Shown: piece after piece, positions 1 to 11,002 of the stretch | Layout: each line of letters opens with the position of its first letter | How positions within the stretch are numbered: position 1 is the first letter of the stretch | NCBI GenBank assembly: GCA_037367355.1 | Contig: CM074695.1 | Location: forward strand, 4,809,948-4,873,947 | Direction of reading: 5' to 3' | Length of the DNA: 64,000 nt | Source: Neoscytalidium dimidiatum | Lineage: Eukaryota; Ascomycota; Dothideomycetes; Botryosphaeriales; Botryosphaeriaceae | Position numbers and translations under genes: made by a program | The notes under the pieces: generated by a model | Database searches by the model: none | Told to the model about the DNA's origin: nothing | The model's input: only the letters and a program-made list of their open reading frames with translations

Positions 1-1060
1 AGGCTTCCTTGAAGTGCAAGTAGCAGCATTATCAACTAAAGAGCGCGGCTTCTAGCGAAATAGACTATTAGACCTGTACAACATCGGGCCACGTATGAGA
101 AACACTTCTGTTCCCCTCCATTGCCACTGACCAAAAGGAAAAATCTAGCGTCCTTGCATTATTCGTGCAAGGATGGCCTCGAACCAACTGAATATCCCAC
201 TGCAGTAACCATGGTAATTAGTTCGGAACACCGCTTCTAGCTCTAAGATCGTTGTCCTCCGAGTGAGCTCCGGCAATTCCCGGGCCTAGAAAGAACGTGA
301 CCTTTAGGCGTCCTGTCTCTATAAGATATAGGGACTAGTATGAGGATACAGCGTTACCTCTGGACATCTTTGTTCTCACTACGAGGATTATCAATTCTGG
401 TACAGATCTACTTTGGCAAATGGAAAGTAATGTGTGCAGATCGAGCCCGAAGACATTCAATCCGAGCCCACTCTCTTTCTCGTAATATCTTCAGGCCTCG
501 CTGCTCAGTACACTTTCTGTTTCAAAGATTAAAAGATAGCCTATGCGATATAATTCAGGCGAAGGGCCTCACATTTGGTGTATGAATGTTTGTAGCAGGG
601 AATTCGGTGTAGTAGCTCACAGGCGTTCCGGTGAGTGCGGCGCAGCGCCGGGTGACATGGAGGACCATCTAGCGGTGCTGCCACGGCTCGCTTCTCGGTC
701 GCTTTTCCATTTTTGCAGGGCGCAGTGTGCATTCACCGATTCGAAAGATAAAACGACAAGGCACATTTGCTGACCATGCCACCTTTCAAGCACGTAGTGG
801 TACTTCATTGTGCCTTTGCAGCGTGGCAGACGACGTGGCACAGTTATACTACATGGATAAGCTCTCATGGGTCGGTCTCAAGCCAGTTTGGGACTAGATG
901 AAGTGGCACAGCGTATGCGGACGACCGCATGACTTGTTGCCTAGCGGTACGATGCGCAATTGACTACGCCGCACTCCAACTCCCACCTTGGCTTTTGAAC
1001 CACCCATAAAAGCCGTCTACTATCCACATACTGCCCGGAATATCTTGTAAGGAATACTGG
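1..1060. other. Gene-free left edge
   Basis: No coding region, RNA gene or repeat could be supported here. The open frames are short and overlap on both strands without recognisable protein similarity. The stretch directly precedes the MYND/DUF4470 gene and probably includes its promoter. Confidence 0.5.
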
Positions 1061-3169
1061 ATGGGCGAGAAGCACAATCTTTGCAAAATGCCGCATAAGG
1101 ACCTTAAACTTGAAGAAAGACTTTATTTTCCCGCATCTACCCCATGCGCGAATACAAACACTGTGACGGGTAAGCCGTGCCCCAACGATGGCACAAAGGC
1201 ATGTGCCGGTTGCTATCTCGTCGTGGCAAGTCCTGACCACTCTCTCTGTGACCTTTCTGCATGCGCTCATAGTAGTATCGATAGTATTGTAGCAAAGAAT
1301 GCCAGACGACTCATTGGAAGCAGCATAAAGTCGAATGCAATTCCAAGCTGATGAAGGCGTCATGGCAGCCTTCCTGGGAGACAGAAAAGCGACTTCCAAG
1401 CTTCGTCTACGATGCCTCCAGTGTCGCAGATTCCATGAGGACTCACGGCAAGCAGAAGTTCTTGTGGGGCAATGTTCCTGCTCTCGACATCCTCAACCTC
1501 AAACAAAACGAAGGGGAAGCCTACGACAGGGATATCCGCCTACTCTTTGCTGGTAGGTGTGCGAAACCAGCGGCCACATTCAACCCAGCTAACACGTATA
1601 CACTAGCTTCAGGGGACCTTCGTCACGTTGTCAAGACCGTGGCCAGCATTCCACCCGGCAAATTTTCCTCTTCCTCGTCCCCCCCACAGTCCCTGGAAAT
1701 CTTCATCAACGACCGCGACCTTGACATCGTAGCCCGCAACGCCATCCTCTTACTCACCGCGCTCCACGCAGACATCATCCCTGGTGGCATCGAGAGCGCT
1801 GCCGCCGCCATGCTCCACACATGGTACTCCGCGCTCGTCCCCTCGACCGTGCTGCAACACCTACGCGCGACAATCCTCCCGCTCATCCGTGCTGTCTGCG
1901 ACAAGACCGCCAACAAGCCGCCCAACCAGCTGCTCGCCAAGACATGGACGCGCGGCGTGCGTTCACTGCGGCTTGTCCTCGAGAAGCGCTGCTGGGACGC
2001 GCTGCCGACATACCTGGAGGTGCCGGAGGGCCTGACTGTCGAAGAGGCAAGGCGCGTGCGCGTAGCGACGGTGCTGAACGAGGGGAGGAAAGATTACGTG
2101 GAGCGCGCTCTGTGCTGCCAGCCACCGGCATGGCGCGTTTCGACGATGCAGTTCCGGCGGGATGGCTTGCTAGCGCCGTTCGGAGTGGACAGGAAGGTAT
2201 TTGATGTGCCAAATCCGTAAGTGAAGTTTCATCTATTGTTTGGCAACCAGATTAGCGGAAGAAACAGAAAGACATATATTAGAGCCATGATACATGCTTA
2301 CCGGAAGAGATTTTAAATGGCTTACTGACTTGATAATGTGAAAAGTACCTTCTTCCAGGAAAAGAGCGTGTGGCCCATGATGGATTCTGCGGACCCGCTC
2401 CAGGGGTGGCCCTTTGAGGAAGTCTCGCGCAGCACGCCGTTAGTTAAGAACGACCTGTATGGTGGCTTGTTCTTCTATCTCCGAAAGCTGCTCATACACT
2501 TCTGTACGAAGGTTCAGGAGTCAAACATCAGATTCGTGTTACTCCATGTTGATGCTGTCAACCTGCCAATGACGCTTGCCAGTGATTTTGGATTATCTGA
2601 GTCGTTTGACCGAATCGAGGTAATTAGCCTTTGCCCCTCCAGCCTGAATAAAAGTGAAGACTGATTACTGCAAGATATCCAATATTGCTGACCGAGGGTA
2701 CCTTGGGCCGAGATGCCTGCACATCTTCGCGCCTCTTCTTCGTTCTATCAACGAAAATTCTCAAGCGACGCTGATTATGCTCTTCCTAAACGCCATCGGC
2801 GAGGTAGAAACCGAAGCTGACACCATGGAGACGTTAGTTCGTGAGATGGGCCGCATTGCTAATTATGTTTCGCCCACAACGATGTTGGCAAATCGAAAGG
2901 ACGGGGAGGTCAACGGGGACAGCGTAAGGCTCATGTCAGCATTATCTCTCTTCCGGGATTTTGACGCTCTGTTTGAGAGATACATGCGACAGTGTGATTT
3001 TAATGATATTGCGAGGCATGCCAGAACTCGACTTAAAATCAAGCATACTATTGTCGAACCATGGCCACTGCGTCTCGGCAGGCACGCTACCAAAGCAGAG
3101 TTCGAGGAGCTGCTTGGGTCGGGCCACTGTGGGCACGAAAGATATGTCGAATGGCAGAGATCGCTCTAG
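1061..3169 (+). CDS. MYND zinc-finger / DUF4470 protein, 5 exons
   Basis: Predicted 603 aa from exons 1061-1225, 1285-1552, 1607-2216, 2346-2619 and 2675-3169, which close in frame. The N-terminus is a MYND zinc finger: CAGC, then after the first intron YCSKEC, HWKQH and a final Cys. A DUF4470 segment follows, with a SGDLRHVVKT motif rebuilt across intron 2. The rest of the protein is a conserved fungal region of unknown role. MYND fingers bind zinc and mediate protein-protein contacts; the function of this fungal family is not known. Intron 1 appears to use a GC donor (GCAAGT at 1226), because only that site gives the normal four-residue MYND spacing before YC. The other introns are GT-AG of 54, 129 and 55 nt. 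The ATG at 1061 was chosen, but 1088 is also possible. Family call is confident, function unknown. Confidence 0.85.
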
Positions 3170-4737
3170 ACAGGATGTACTTGGACAAGGTCTTGTACCC
3201 TAATATTCATTCAACAATATTTCCTTTGTCTACTCATCCAAGCACCCGGTTCCTGCAGAATGAATGGCGTCGACTGTTCGCATTCACAAGTCAAGCACTA
3301 CGTGCATACTTAGTCCGACATGATTCAGTTCTTGGCACTGCTGGCGTATCTACTAGAGCCAACCAGTGAGCCAGCCACTGTTCAGAAAGCCAACCAATGA
3401 ATGGCTTCCCTATCGGCTACCTACCTACCTGAGGCCTAACTCAGTTCGCACCCTTTCCTAGGCTGACGAGTAAACTAGTTACTTATCAATCACCCCAGGC
3501 CATTGTATTAGTAAGATCTATTCGTCCGTTTCTAATCCTGCTCTGCGCCAATTTATTCCATTTTGTATATTTTTCAGCTTTTGAGAATCTTTCGTATTGA
3601 GTATGTTGTCATATCAGTAATAATTATCGACATTTAACAATCGGCGGAAATCGTCGACGCGCAAAAGTCCTGCGTTATTTTAACCTTGTATAAGTGCGAC
3701 TCGCTCCGATGTCCTATAAATTCAGATTGTTCTAAACCATGAATAAAACTCGCCTTTCTCATAATAGTTACTTATGAAGTATCAATGTTATTACTCACTT
3801 AATAGAGGAGCAGTAGGTTTAGTCTGCTCTTTTATCCATCTGCTAGTATTTCCTTTGTTAGATATATCATCAGTTATGGTCATGGTCATAGTCATATGTA
3901 AGTATATTATGTAGTGTATTCTGGTGGTGTCTGAAATTGTTTATATGGTTCGAATAACAGGTAGGGTCACAGCTGGCCCAAGTAGATTCAAATTACTCAA
4001 GAAATCATTCTCCCTTACCTCCAAATGAGCAGTATTACAGCCAAGGGCGAATTGGCCGGCATGGTATACAATCCAAGAGGTTGAACTTATAGGTTCCCAA
4101 GAAGTCTAAGCGTGCATGGCGTCACAACACACATCACCGCGGGCTATGGCGAGCGGCTAATAAGTAATCGTCTTCTGGGTACCCTCGCAGACCTGACGTA
4201 GCGTTGCTGGAAAGGGAAAAGCGGGCACGGGAAGGTCGCTGCCAAGGGGAAGTTTGGCATGTCGTCGGCCGAGGATAATCTTCGGATACTGAAGAGGCAC
4301 AACACCATAATGCGAGACCTGTGCTAAAGTGAGTCGTGGGGAGATCGAGGTTGCGGGGTGTTGTATGTCGAGGGAATGGGGATTTGGGCAGGAAGTATCG
4401 GGACTGGTGTGAATTCCATACAAACTTCTGCTACCTCAGGCCGAAGCGGGGTCGACCGTATGGGCTTTAAGGCGTCCTGACATATTCTCAACAAACATGT
4501 TAGGCAGAAGTAAAAACTCTATGAGATTTACACTTCATCAGATGCTAGCCACAGCAAAAGCCGTTCTGTGGGGAGGGCTATTGGCATTATCGGAAAGCCG
4601 AGCCGATAGCTGTACCAAAGCGGTCGGGACCCGCGTGAGTCTTCGAAAAATGTAGGAATCGGTTCATGCATAAGATCGTTAAGTTCACCAACCCTCAAAC
4701 CCGAACGTCATTGTTCTAGTAGTAGTTGGCCAAGCGA
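3170..4737. other. Gene-free, partly AT-rich intergenic region
   Basis: No coding sequence is supported. Roughly 3480-3960 is clearly more AT-rich than the flanks, with many TpA steps, and may be old mutated repeat DNA. No terminal repeats or transposase-like reading frame were recognised. The right part contains the 3' flank of the minus-strand FAD oxidoreductase gene. Confidence 0.4.
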
Positions 4738-6510
4738 CTACTGCAGCTTGAAGTACCCCCGATTCAACCCTTCCCGGGTGAAAAGGCCTTCCGGATCCAC
4801 CTTCGCCTGAATGCTCCTCAACCTCTCCCTGTTCTCTTCGCCATAGCCTCCGAATGGATCCTGGCCCTCCTTGCAATAGTTGATGTACAAGTACCGGTTC
4901 CACAACCCCATCTCCCTCGCCGCCGCCTCGCTGCGGGACCGGAAATTCTCAGCAAAGGCGTACATGGCGGCGTCGTCGGCGGCATTGCTCCAGCCATACG
5001 TCAACAAGGACATAGTCAGCGGCCCACCGTCGGGTGATTCAATGCCCAAGGCGTTGCCGCCGCGCTCTCTCGTGGCTGCGATGGCGTTGGCATGAATGGG
5101 TTGCGTGACGATTGACGGGAGGAAGCCCGGGGTGGATCTGACTGCGGCTACTTCCTCTCTGAAGATGGAGAGGATGCGAGCGTCAAGCGCTGCGGAAGGC
5201 GTGTACGTGAGGGTCGTAAAGAGGTGGCTAGACGCGGATAAGTACGTGCAGCCAAGGACTAGTGGATGACAGGGGCGCTGCTTACCGCTGCCCGAATGGC
5301 ACGCCTTCAGCGATGTGGTTGCTCATCCAATCAATGCGCACATTGCTCGACTCAGACGGGATGGCGTCGACGCCAGCGAACACTGCAGGTTCGACGACTG
5401 GTTGCAGGTAGGCCTCCGTCAACGACAGTATGTACGTGTCCGCGGATTGATTGTATTGGTAGCGCGTCCAGAAAGTCATGTCAGTGTCATTAGACAGTTC
5501 GGTTGTCAATCGATACGCTTCCGCGAGGACCCGGTCCGTATAGTTCAGGTTGAAGACTTTCGGTCCAAAGAGTTGAGGTCCCTGTGGAACTACACGGACC
5601 GTGAAGTGGGTCACGATGCCAAAGTTGTTGGCTCCTCCACGCAGAGCGTAGTATAGGTCCGGTTCAGTCTCATATGTGACGTTGACGACAGTAGCATTGG
5701 GAAGAACAAGCTGTGTAGATGCAATTAGCAAATCCTCTTAGCCGTGATCATGGAGTAGGATGTAGATCCAAGCAATGAAGTACGGAAATGCACGGAACTC
5801 GGGCAGGGTTGTGGACAGAGAAGGCAAAGCAGGAACGAACATACCTCGTATTCGAGCACGTTATCCACGGCCAAACCGAGCTTGGGACTTAGGTTCGAGA
5901 AGCCTCCGCCCATGGTATACCCTGCCACACCCACGCTCGACACCCTGCCTCCCACATTACTCAGTCCTTCCGCTTCAAGCGCGCGGTAGGCCGGCAGCAG
6001 GGTCAGACCGGCCCCAAGCCTGGCACTCTCGCGATCTTCCGCAATCTCAACCGTGTTGAAGCGGTTCATGTCGACGGTCACGCCGCCGACGCTGTTGCTG
6101 GCATCGACTGATCGAGAGTGCCCGCCGCCCTTGATGGCGAAGGTGCACCAGTTGGCGGTCAAAATGGAGAGGACCTGGACGACGTCGGCAGTGCTGTTGG
6201 GCTCAACACGGCATGCTGGGATGACTTCGGCCTGCTTGGCGTCCCAAATCTCGAAGGTGGTGTCTGTTCCTGGGTAATGAAGTGCGGATGAGGGGCCGAA
6301 GATGGTGTCCAGCTCAGCACACTTCGGGCACGTTAGCGATCTATAATATGGGCCAGGTCTGGGTTGGGGGAAGGGTTCCCGGCTGACCGCTCGCTCACAA
6401 CCCGCGGTAATGGATGGATCTTCTTGAACGAGTACTTGAGAGGTCGCTAATGCATTCTGAACGATGATAGTGAGGATAACTTGGGTGAGAATTAGCATGG
6501 TGGCTGCCAT
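4738..6510 (-). CDS. Secreted FAD-binding (PCMH/BBE) oxidoreductase
   Basis: Predicted 526 aa from exons 6510-5845, 5710-5286 and 5227-4738, with GT-AG introns of 134 and 58 nt. A hydrophobic signal peptide covers about residues 1-22. A PCMH-type FAD domain follows, with KGGGHS placing the likely flavin-linking His near residue 131 and GYTMGGGFS further on. The C-terminal BBE domain reads YINYCKEG and ends FTREGLNRGYFKLQ. The second flavin-linking Cys of bicovalent berberine-bridge enzymes appears absent (GGGFS in place of a Gly-Cys motif), so a single His link is inferred. Such secreted enzymes oxidise sugars, alcohols or secondary metabolites; the substrate cannot be read from sequence. A TATA-like motif lies 87 bp upstream. 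No biosynthetic partner is adjacent. Confidence 0.88.
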
Positions 6511-7470
6511 ATTCGTGGCTTGAGAGGATCAAAGAGGGCCTTGGGGGATTCACGGAGAAGTTTCTTTGCCTTCCACGGCCAACATCCTTGGTAGATTATA
6601 TATGTTATATCCGGAATGCACGGAGGTACGGGCTACATAACACCCGGCGGTGACGCTGTGGATGCCTTTCTCGCTTTTTTCCTGAACATCATTCGCCGAC
6701 TAGAGCGAGCTTATTTGCTGCGGGGAGCTACAGAGACATGCAGGTGGAGCCTATCCACCACATATACTATAATCCTTTACAGGCCGGAAATAATGCGAAA
6801 GATGACCTACCTATTCAGCATATCTTGCATGCCCCGAAGATCTGCCTCGGCCGTACGAGCGCAATGGAAGACTGCTTGATCGCACATGGGAAGGGAAACG
6901 GCCTACAGTCTGGTTACGAGATGCCAGCCAAGCATTAGCAATGTGCAGTCGCGGAGAAAAACGCGTAAGTCTGCCCGGGAAGCTGGAACTAAGGCTTTAT
7001 CCGTTTATACTTTTGGGACACGGACGGCTCGACCGGAGAAACGTCAATGCACGCCCCACTGGTAGCGGCGCCGGCTCCGCTAAGCTAGTCAGGCATGGCG
7101 AGGATGTATCCGCGATATTGCGGAGGTGACGCGTGGTTTCCCGAAGAGACTTGTACAAAAGCTTGAAGCTGAGGAGAAAGGTCGTCTGATTCATGGGCTT
7201 CGATGACGATATGATGGATGCTTGATACGGTGCTAGAGCAATTAGATGCTCACAAGCTAGTACATCGTTTCAGTCTATCCATTGCAACAGTCGTGGCGGA
7301 GCCAGGCCACATCAGGATGCATCCACACTGCGTTCAAGCCGCAGTATAGTCAAATTCCGAAGCGCTGTGGAATGGAGTGGCGGTTAGCGTACGACTGGGA
7401 CATACAATCAAGGAAGTCATTGAAGATAGGGGTACGAACAGTCGGTACGTACCCACTTGGGGATTGCATT
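6511..7470. other. Intergenic, no gene seen
   Basis: This is the promoter side of the FAD oxidoreductase and the 3' flank of the EthD gene. Short open frames occur on both strands but none shows a recognisable motif. Confidence 0.4.
6597..6603 (-). promoter_or_regulatory. TATA-like box of the FAD oxidoreductase
   Basis: The minus strand reads TATATAA about 87 bp upstream of the start codon at 6510. Several other genes in this window have a similar box 57-118 bp before their ATG. Confidence 0.4.
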
Positions 7471-7837
7471 TCAAGAACTGCTGGCGTAAGGCTGTTCCTT
7501 GAGGAAGATGGGGCGACCAGTGGCGAAGTTTGGCACATCAGCAAAGATCTTCTTGCCCTCCTCAGAGTCGTGTAAGGAGTTGAAAGCGTCCTCACTGGAC
7601 CATTCGGTGCGGGAAAGAACCGTGTACGGGGCGTCTTCCGGAAGGGTGGCGACTTCCCATTTCAGGAACTTGTCTGGGAAGAAGCTCTTGATCAAAGGCA
7701 GGTGGACGTTGACGTAATGGTCCATGTTGAAGATGGCGCCCTTCGAAAAGAGAACCTGGAGTCGCAAGCGGTGAGTGCTCCACGCGGAGGGACTAGTGGC
7801 ATATGTATGGGTAACGAACGGTGTACTTGGCAGTCAT
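7471..7837 (-). CDS. Small EthD-domain protein
   Basis: Predicted 100 aa from a tiny first exon (7837-7820, encoding MTAKYT) and exon 7755-7471, with a 64-nt intron. The joined protein reads MTAKYT-VLFSKGAIFNMD, followed by a VHLPL motif and a C-terminal PIFLKEQ. These are hallmarks of the EthD family, small dimeric alpha+beta-barrel proteins named for the ethyl tert-butyl ether degradation cluster. Fungal members often sit beside oxidoreductase genes and several act in polyketide tailoring or lactonisation. The neighbour here is a secreted FAD oxidoreductase 960 bp away on the same strand. A functional link is only a guess. The donor is GTTCGT, a weaker but valid GT site. Confidence 0.82.
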
Positions 7838-9125
7838 GGTGAGGTGGGGTATGTTGTGTCTGGGGCCAGGAAGAGTGATTGCGCGTGGTGCATACAAGTA
7901 ATAGAAAAACAAGTCTGCCCGCTGGTACTTATGCCTCAGTCTCTAAGCCAAAATCCGTGGTTCGTGGTGGACAAGAGGGGCCACCGAAGTTCTTCCTCGG
8001 CCGATTCCCTGGAATTCGACTACTGTGCTGGCTTCTCTCGCAGCCATTCCCACCAAGGCATCCGCCAGAGTAACACAGTAGACATCAAGGCACGAGTCGT
8101 AGTGGGCTCAGGATGCGCTGGATATTCTAAGCGTACGAGCATGGGACGGACTATGCCCGTAATCTCCGTGTGTCTCCGTGAGCTCAAGGCGTGAAAAAAT
8201 AAAAATTGGCGTCTGCTGGCTGATCAATACACCCGGGACAGCTGATTCACGGATTGATGTTTTGCAAGCATCGTCATTCGCTCTTACCGCGGTCCGAGGA
8301 ATGAATGGAAGGGTGCAAGATGGTGATCGAGGCTCGAGTCAAATTTGAGAAGCTGACGGAGCAGGGTATGCTTGTACGATTGACACCGGTGCGTGAGAAC
8401 AGACTGAATGTAGCGGGCAGCGGAAACGGATCGGAAGAAAGGTCTTGAAGCAGATGCACGGCGTCAAGGCTCGGCGATCGAAGCCGCCCCGAGCACGGAT
8501 CGGGGGCCACTGCGGCGGCTTGCATGATACGGCAGCCAAAGTGTCGTCGCGGTTCCAGCAAGGCGGATGGGGATTAAGTCGAGGTAGCGGAAAGTGTAGC
8601 TCGCGGTAGGAGAGATGCATTATTGCCTCGAAGGTGAGGTGTTTCCGTTCGCAGCGCTCTATCTGCGCCATTCCGATTCGAGCAAGCTAATTGGCGAGCG
8701 CACGTGACCAGGCGTGCATCGCGCACGCCAAAGCCCCAGCCTCGTCAGTTACGCACCAGGCACCGCCAAACACCACATCCACCCCATCGCGCCCTCATCG
8801 TCCGCCGTCATGCTATCCCTCACCATATCCACCACCCGCTGCCTGCATTCTCTACGATACTAGGTGAGTCCATCCTCGCCGCCCGCCGCGCTGCGTCCGC
8901 GCCACGTCCTGCTGACGCTTCCACGGACTCCCTCCATCCACCGTCACACCCCAACGCTCATCCACCTCGACGAGACCTCCCATTGCGCGAAAAGCCTGGG
9001 TGGGTTGGGCATCGCGCTCGACGCGGAAATGCGAAGCGTGGGAAATCCTTTGTTGTGCATGCTGTTATGTACCATCTCTGTCCCTGCTGCTGATCGTTTG
9101 TGCGTCGCGATAGGGAGTGAATGCA
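7838..9125. other. Intergenic, no gene supported
   Basis: Open frames up to 139 codons exist (for example 7775-8194 and 8704-9093 plus, 8339-8671 minus), but they are compositionally odd and match nothing recognisable. The right part is likely the former promoter and leader of the decayed gene that follows. Confidence 0.4.
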
Positions 9126-10401
9126 ATGCCTTCCCCCTCCAAAGACAAATTCACCGCCTCGAATGTGCCTGTGGTTCTTGAGTAGGAGGACACCACCAGC
9201 GGTGCCGCGCAGTACCTCGGCCGTGGCGCCGCCTTGACCTTGGATGCTTGTCTCGACGTTCCCAATTGCACCGCTGTCTTCAAACTGCGGACCATCGCCA
9301 GCCTCAAGTTCTCGGACAAGAGAGTGCACCTGTACCTCTCCATCCAACCCGGCCGCATACACGCTCTCGCGGAGGAAGACGGTCCCGCTCCACAACCGGT
9401 CAAGGACGGCCTGATCCCGACCCGGAAATGCGCCACCGCAGCGGACATCCTGCGCCTGCGCTTCACGCTCGCCCACAACGCCGTCCTGGTCGTCGGACCG
9501 CCCGGCGCCGGCAGCCCTCCACTGCCCAGGACGAGCCCGTCCGCCCGCATCCTCGACGCCCTGCGATCGGCGCGCCACGCGTCGGCCTTGACCGTGGCCC
9601 CTCCCCCGCAACAGCATTTCCTCCGCATTCGTAGAAGCCCTCCGCGCGCATGTGAAGGACGCGCAGTTGAGGCTCGCTTAGGGCGAGGTCGACAGCCTGT
9701 ACAGCGGCCAGGGCGGCAAGCCGCTGGAGTGGCCGGTCGACGGCGACGGCGACCCGCTCGGTCGTGGGGATTCGCCGCCCTCGTATGGCGAGCTGGGTCC
9801 ACCGCCTCCGCCGCCGCCGCTATCGTCGGGCCGGAAGAGGTTGCGGAGCGCGACGAGCTGCCGAGAAAGAGGACGGGCGAGGCCTCCGCCACCGCGGGGT
9901 TGCCGGCTGTCGGAAAGCCGCCTGGAGGACATGGCGGATACGACGGTCGCGCGTGGGCCGATGGCGTGGATGAGCGCATGACGCTGCTGGCTGAGCAGCT
10001 GGAGGCTTTGAAGAAGGCGGTCGGTGCTGCGCAAACGGAGAAGCCCACTCCAGATAAGAGCCTTGCCAGCCGTTTAGTAGAAGTTGGAGGGCGAGATGGC
10101 TGCCCTGAGAGCTGAGGTAGGTGCCGTGAACACGCGTTTGCAGGAGATATCGGAGCGGCTGTGCGACCCGGATGCCCTTGAGGATCTGAGGTATGAGATT
10201 CTCGAGGACGTGGAATACCGGCTGGCGCAGACGAGGGAGGACATTGCTGAGGAAACGGAAGATAGAATGGACGACCGCCTGCTGACAGCAAAAGAGGAGC
10301 CGAGGGAGACCATCGAGGAGGAAATCGAGAATGCCGGAGACAGGATCAAAGAACAGTTGAGCAGTGGCAGTGCCGTGACATACTTTGAGTTTCCCAGATA
10401 G
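9126..10401 (+). pseudogene. Decayed coiled-coil protein gene
   Basis: A coherent protein can be followed across three reading frames. It starts MPSPSKDKFTASN at 9126, meets TAG at 9183, continues in the same frame through LTLDACLDVPNCTAVFKL, then shifts frame in a C-rich run near 9600. A second TAG sits in LRLA-stop-GEVDSLYSG (about 9680), then come a Pro-rich stretch, another shift, a coiled coil (LLAEQLEALKKAV), a third shift near 10080 and an acidic coiled-coil tail ending at 10401. Both stops read TAG where CAG would fit. I do not recognise a named family; the order is a folded N-terminal domain, a Pro-rich linker and a C-terminal coiled coil. Alternatives are indel errors in the assembly or an unrecognised intron pattern. 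Two stops plus about three shifts favour a pseudogene. Confidence 0.55.
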
Positions 10402-11002
10402 CGTGAATATAATTGCCGAATTTACTGCAAAGACGATTGCCATACGGAGTTGACCTCTGTTTCCGCTTCCGTAGCCAACTTTTATTTCGAGTGCTGACAT
10501 TTTGATCCGTATTATGGCTAGTGATTTGCACGTACAACTATCTACTACCTACTTCTCCCCGAGGTGGCGCTTTCAGAGTGTCCTTAATTTGAGCTCAGAA
10601 AAGCTCACTTCCGATGCAATCAAAGCGGATGGCACAGGTATGCCAGCTGCTCGACTTCGGAGCAGTCGGTAATGCGTTTTCAGCTTCCTCGTTTTCCCGC
10701 AGAATCTAACTCCGGCCCCCACGAATTAGCTAGGCAAAGGGCGTCGTCTCTTCCCCCATTCGGGCGCCAAGTTGCTGCCACAGCGCCACGGGCAGCACAG
10801 GGTCCCACATCGGGCGCCTGGTGCTCTTGTTCAAGACAAGCTCGTGGTCTAATTATAATTCTTCTTGTCCGACCTCTCCCTAACTTCAGCCTTCGTCACG
10901 GTTGTTTGAACGCTGCCTTCCATAGCGCTTTCGATCATCCTTTCGCAAAGTCGCATGCCGAGAAATATGTGAGGCGGCCAGTGCCCGACCATCGCCGTCG
11001 AC
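10402..11002. other. Intergenic / promoter of the Cys-repeat gene
   Basis: No gene is seen. The region separates the decayed coiled-coil gene from the long single-exon gene starting at 11003. Confidence 0.4.
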
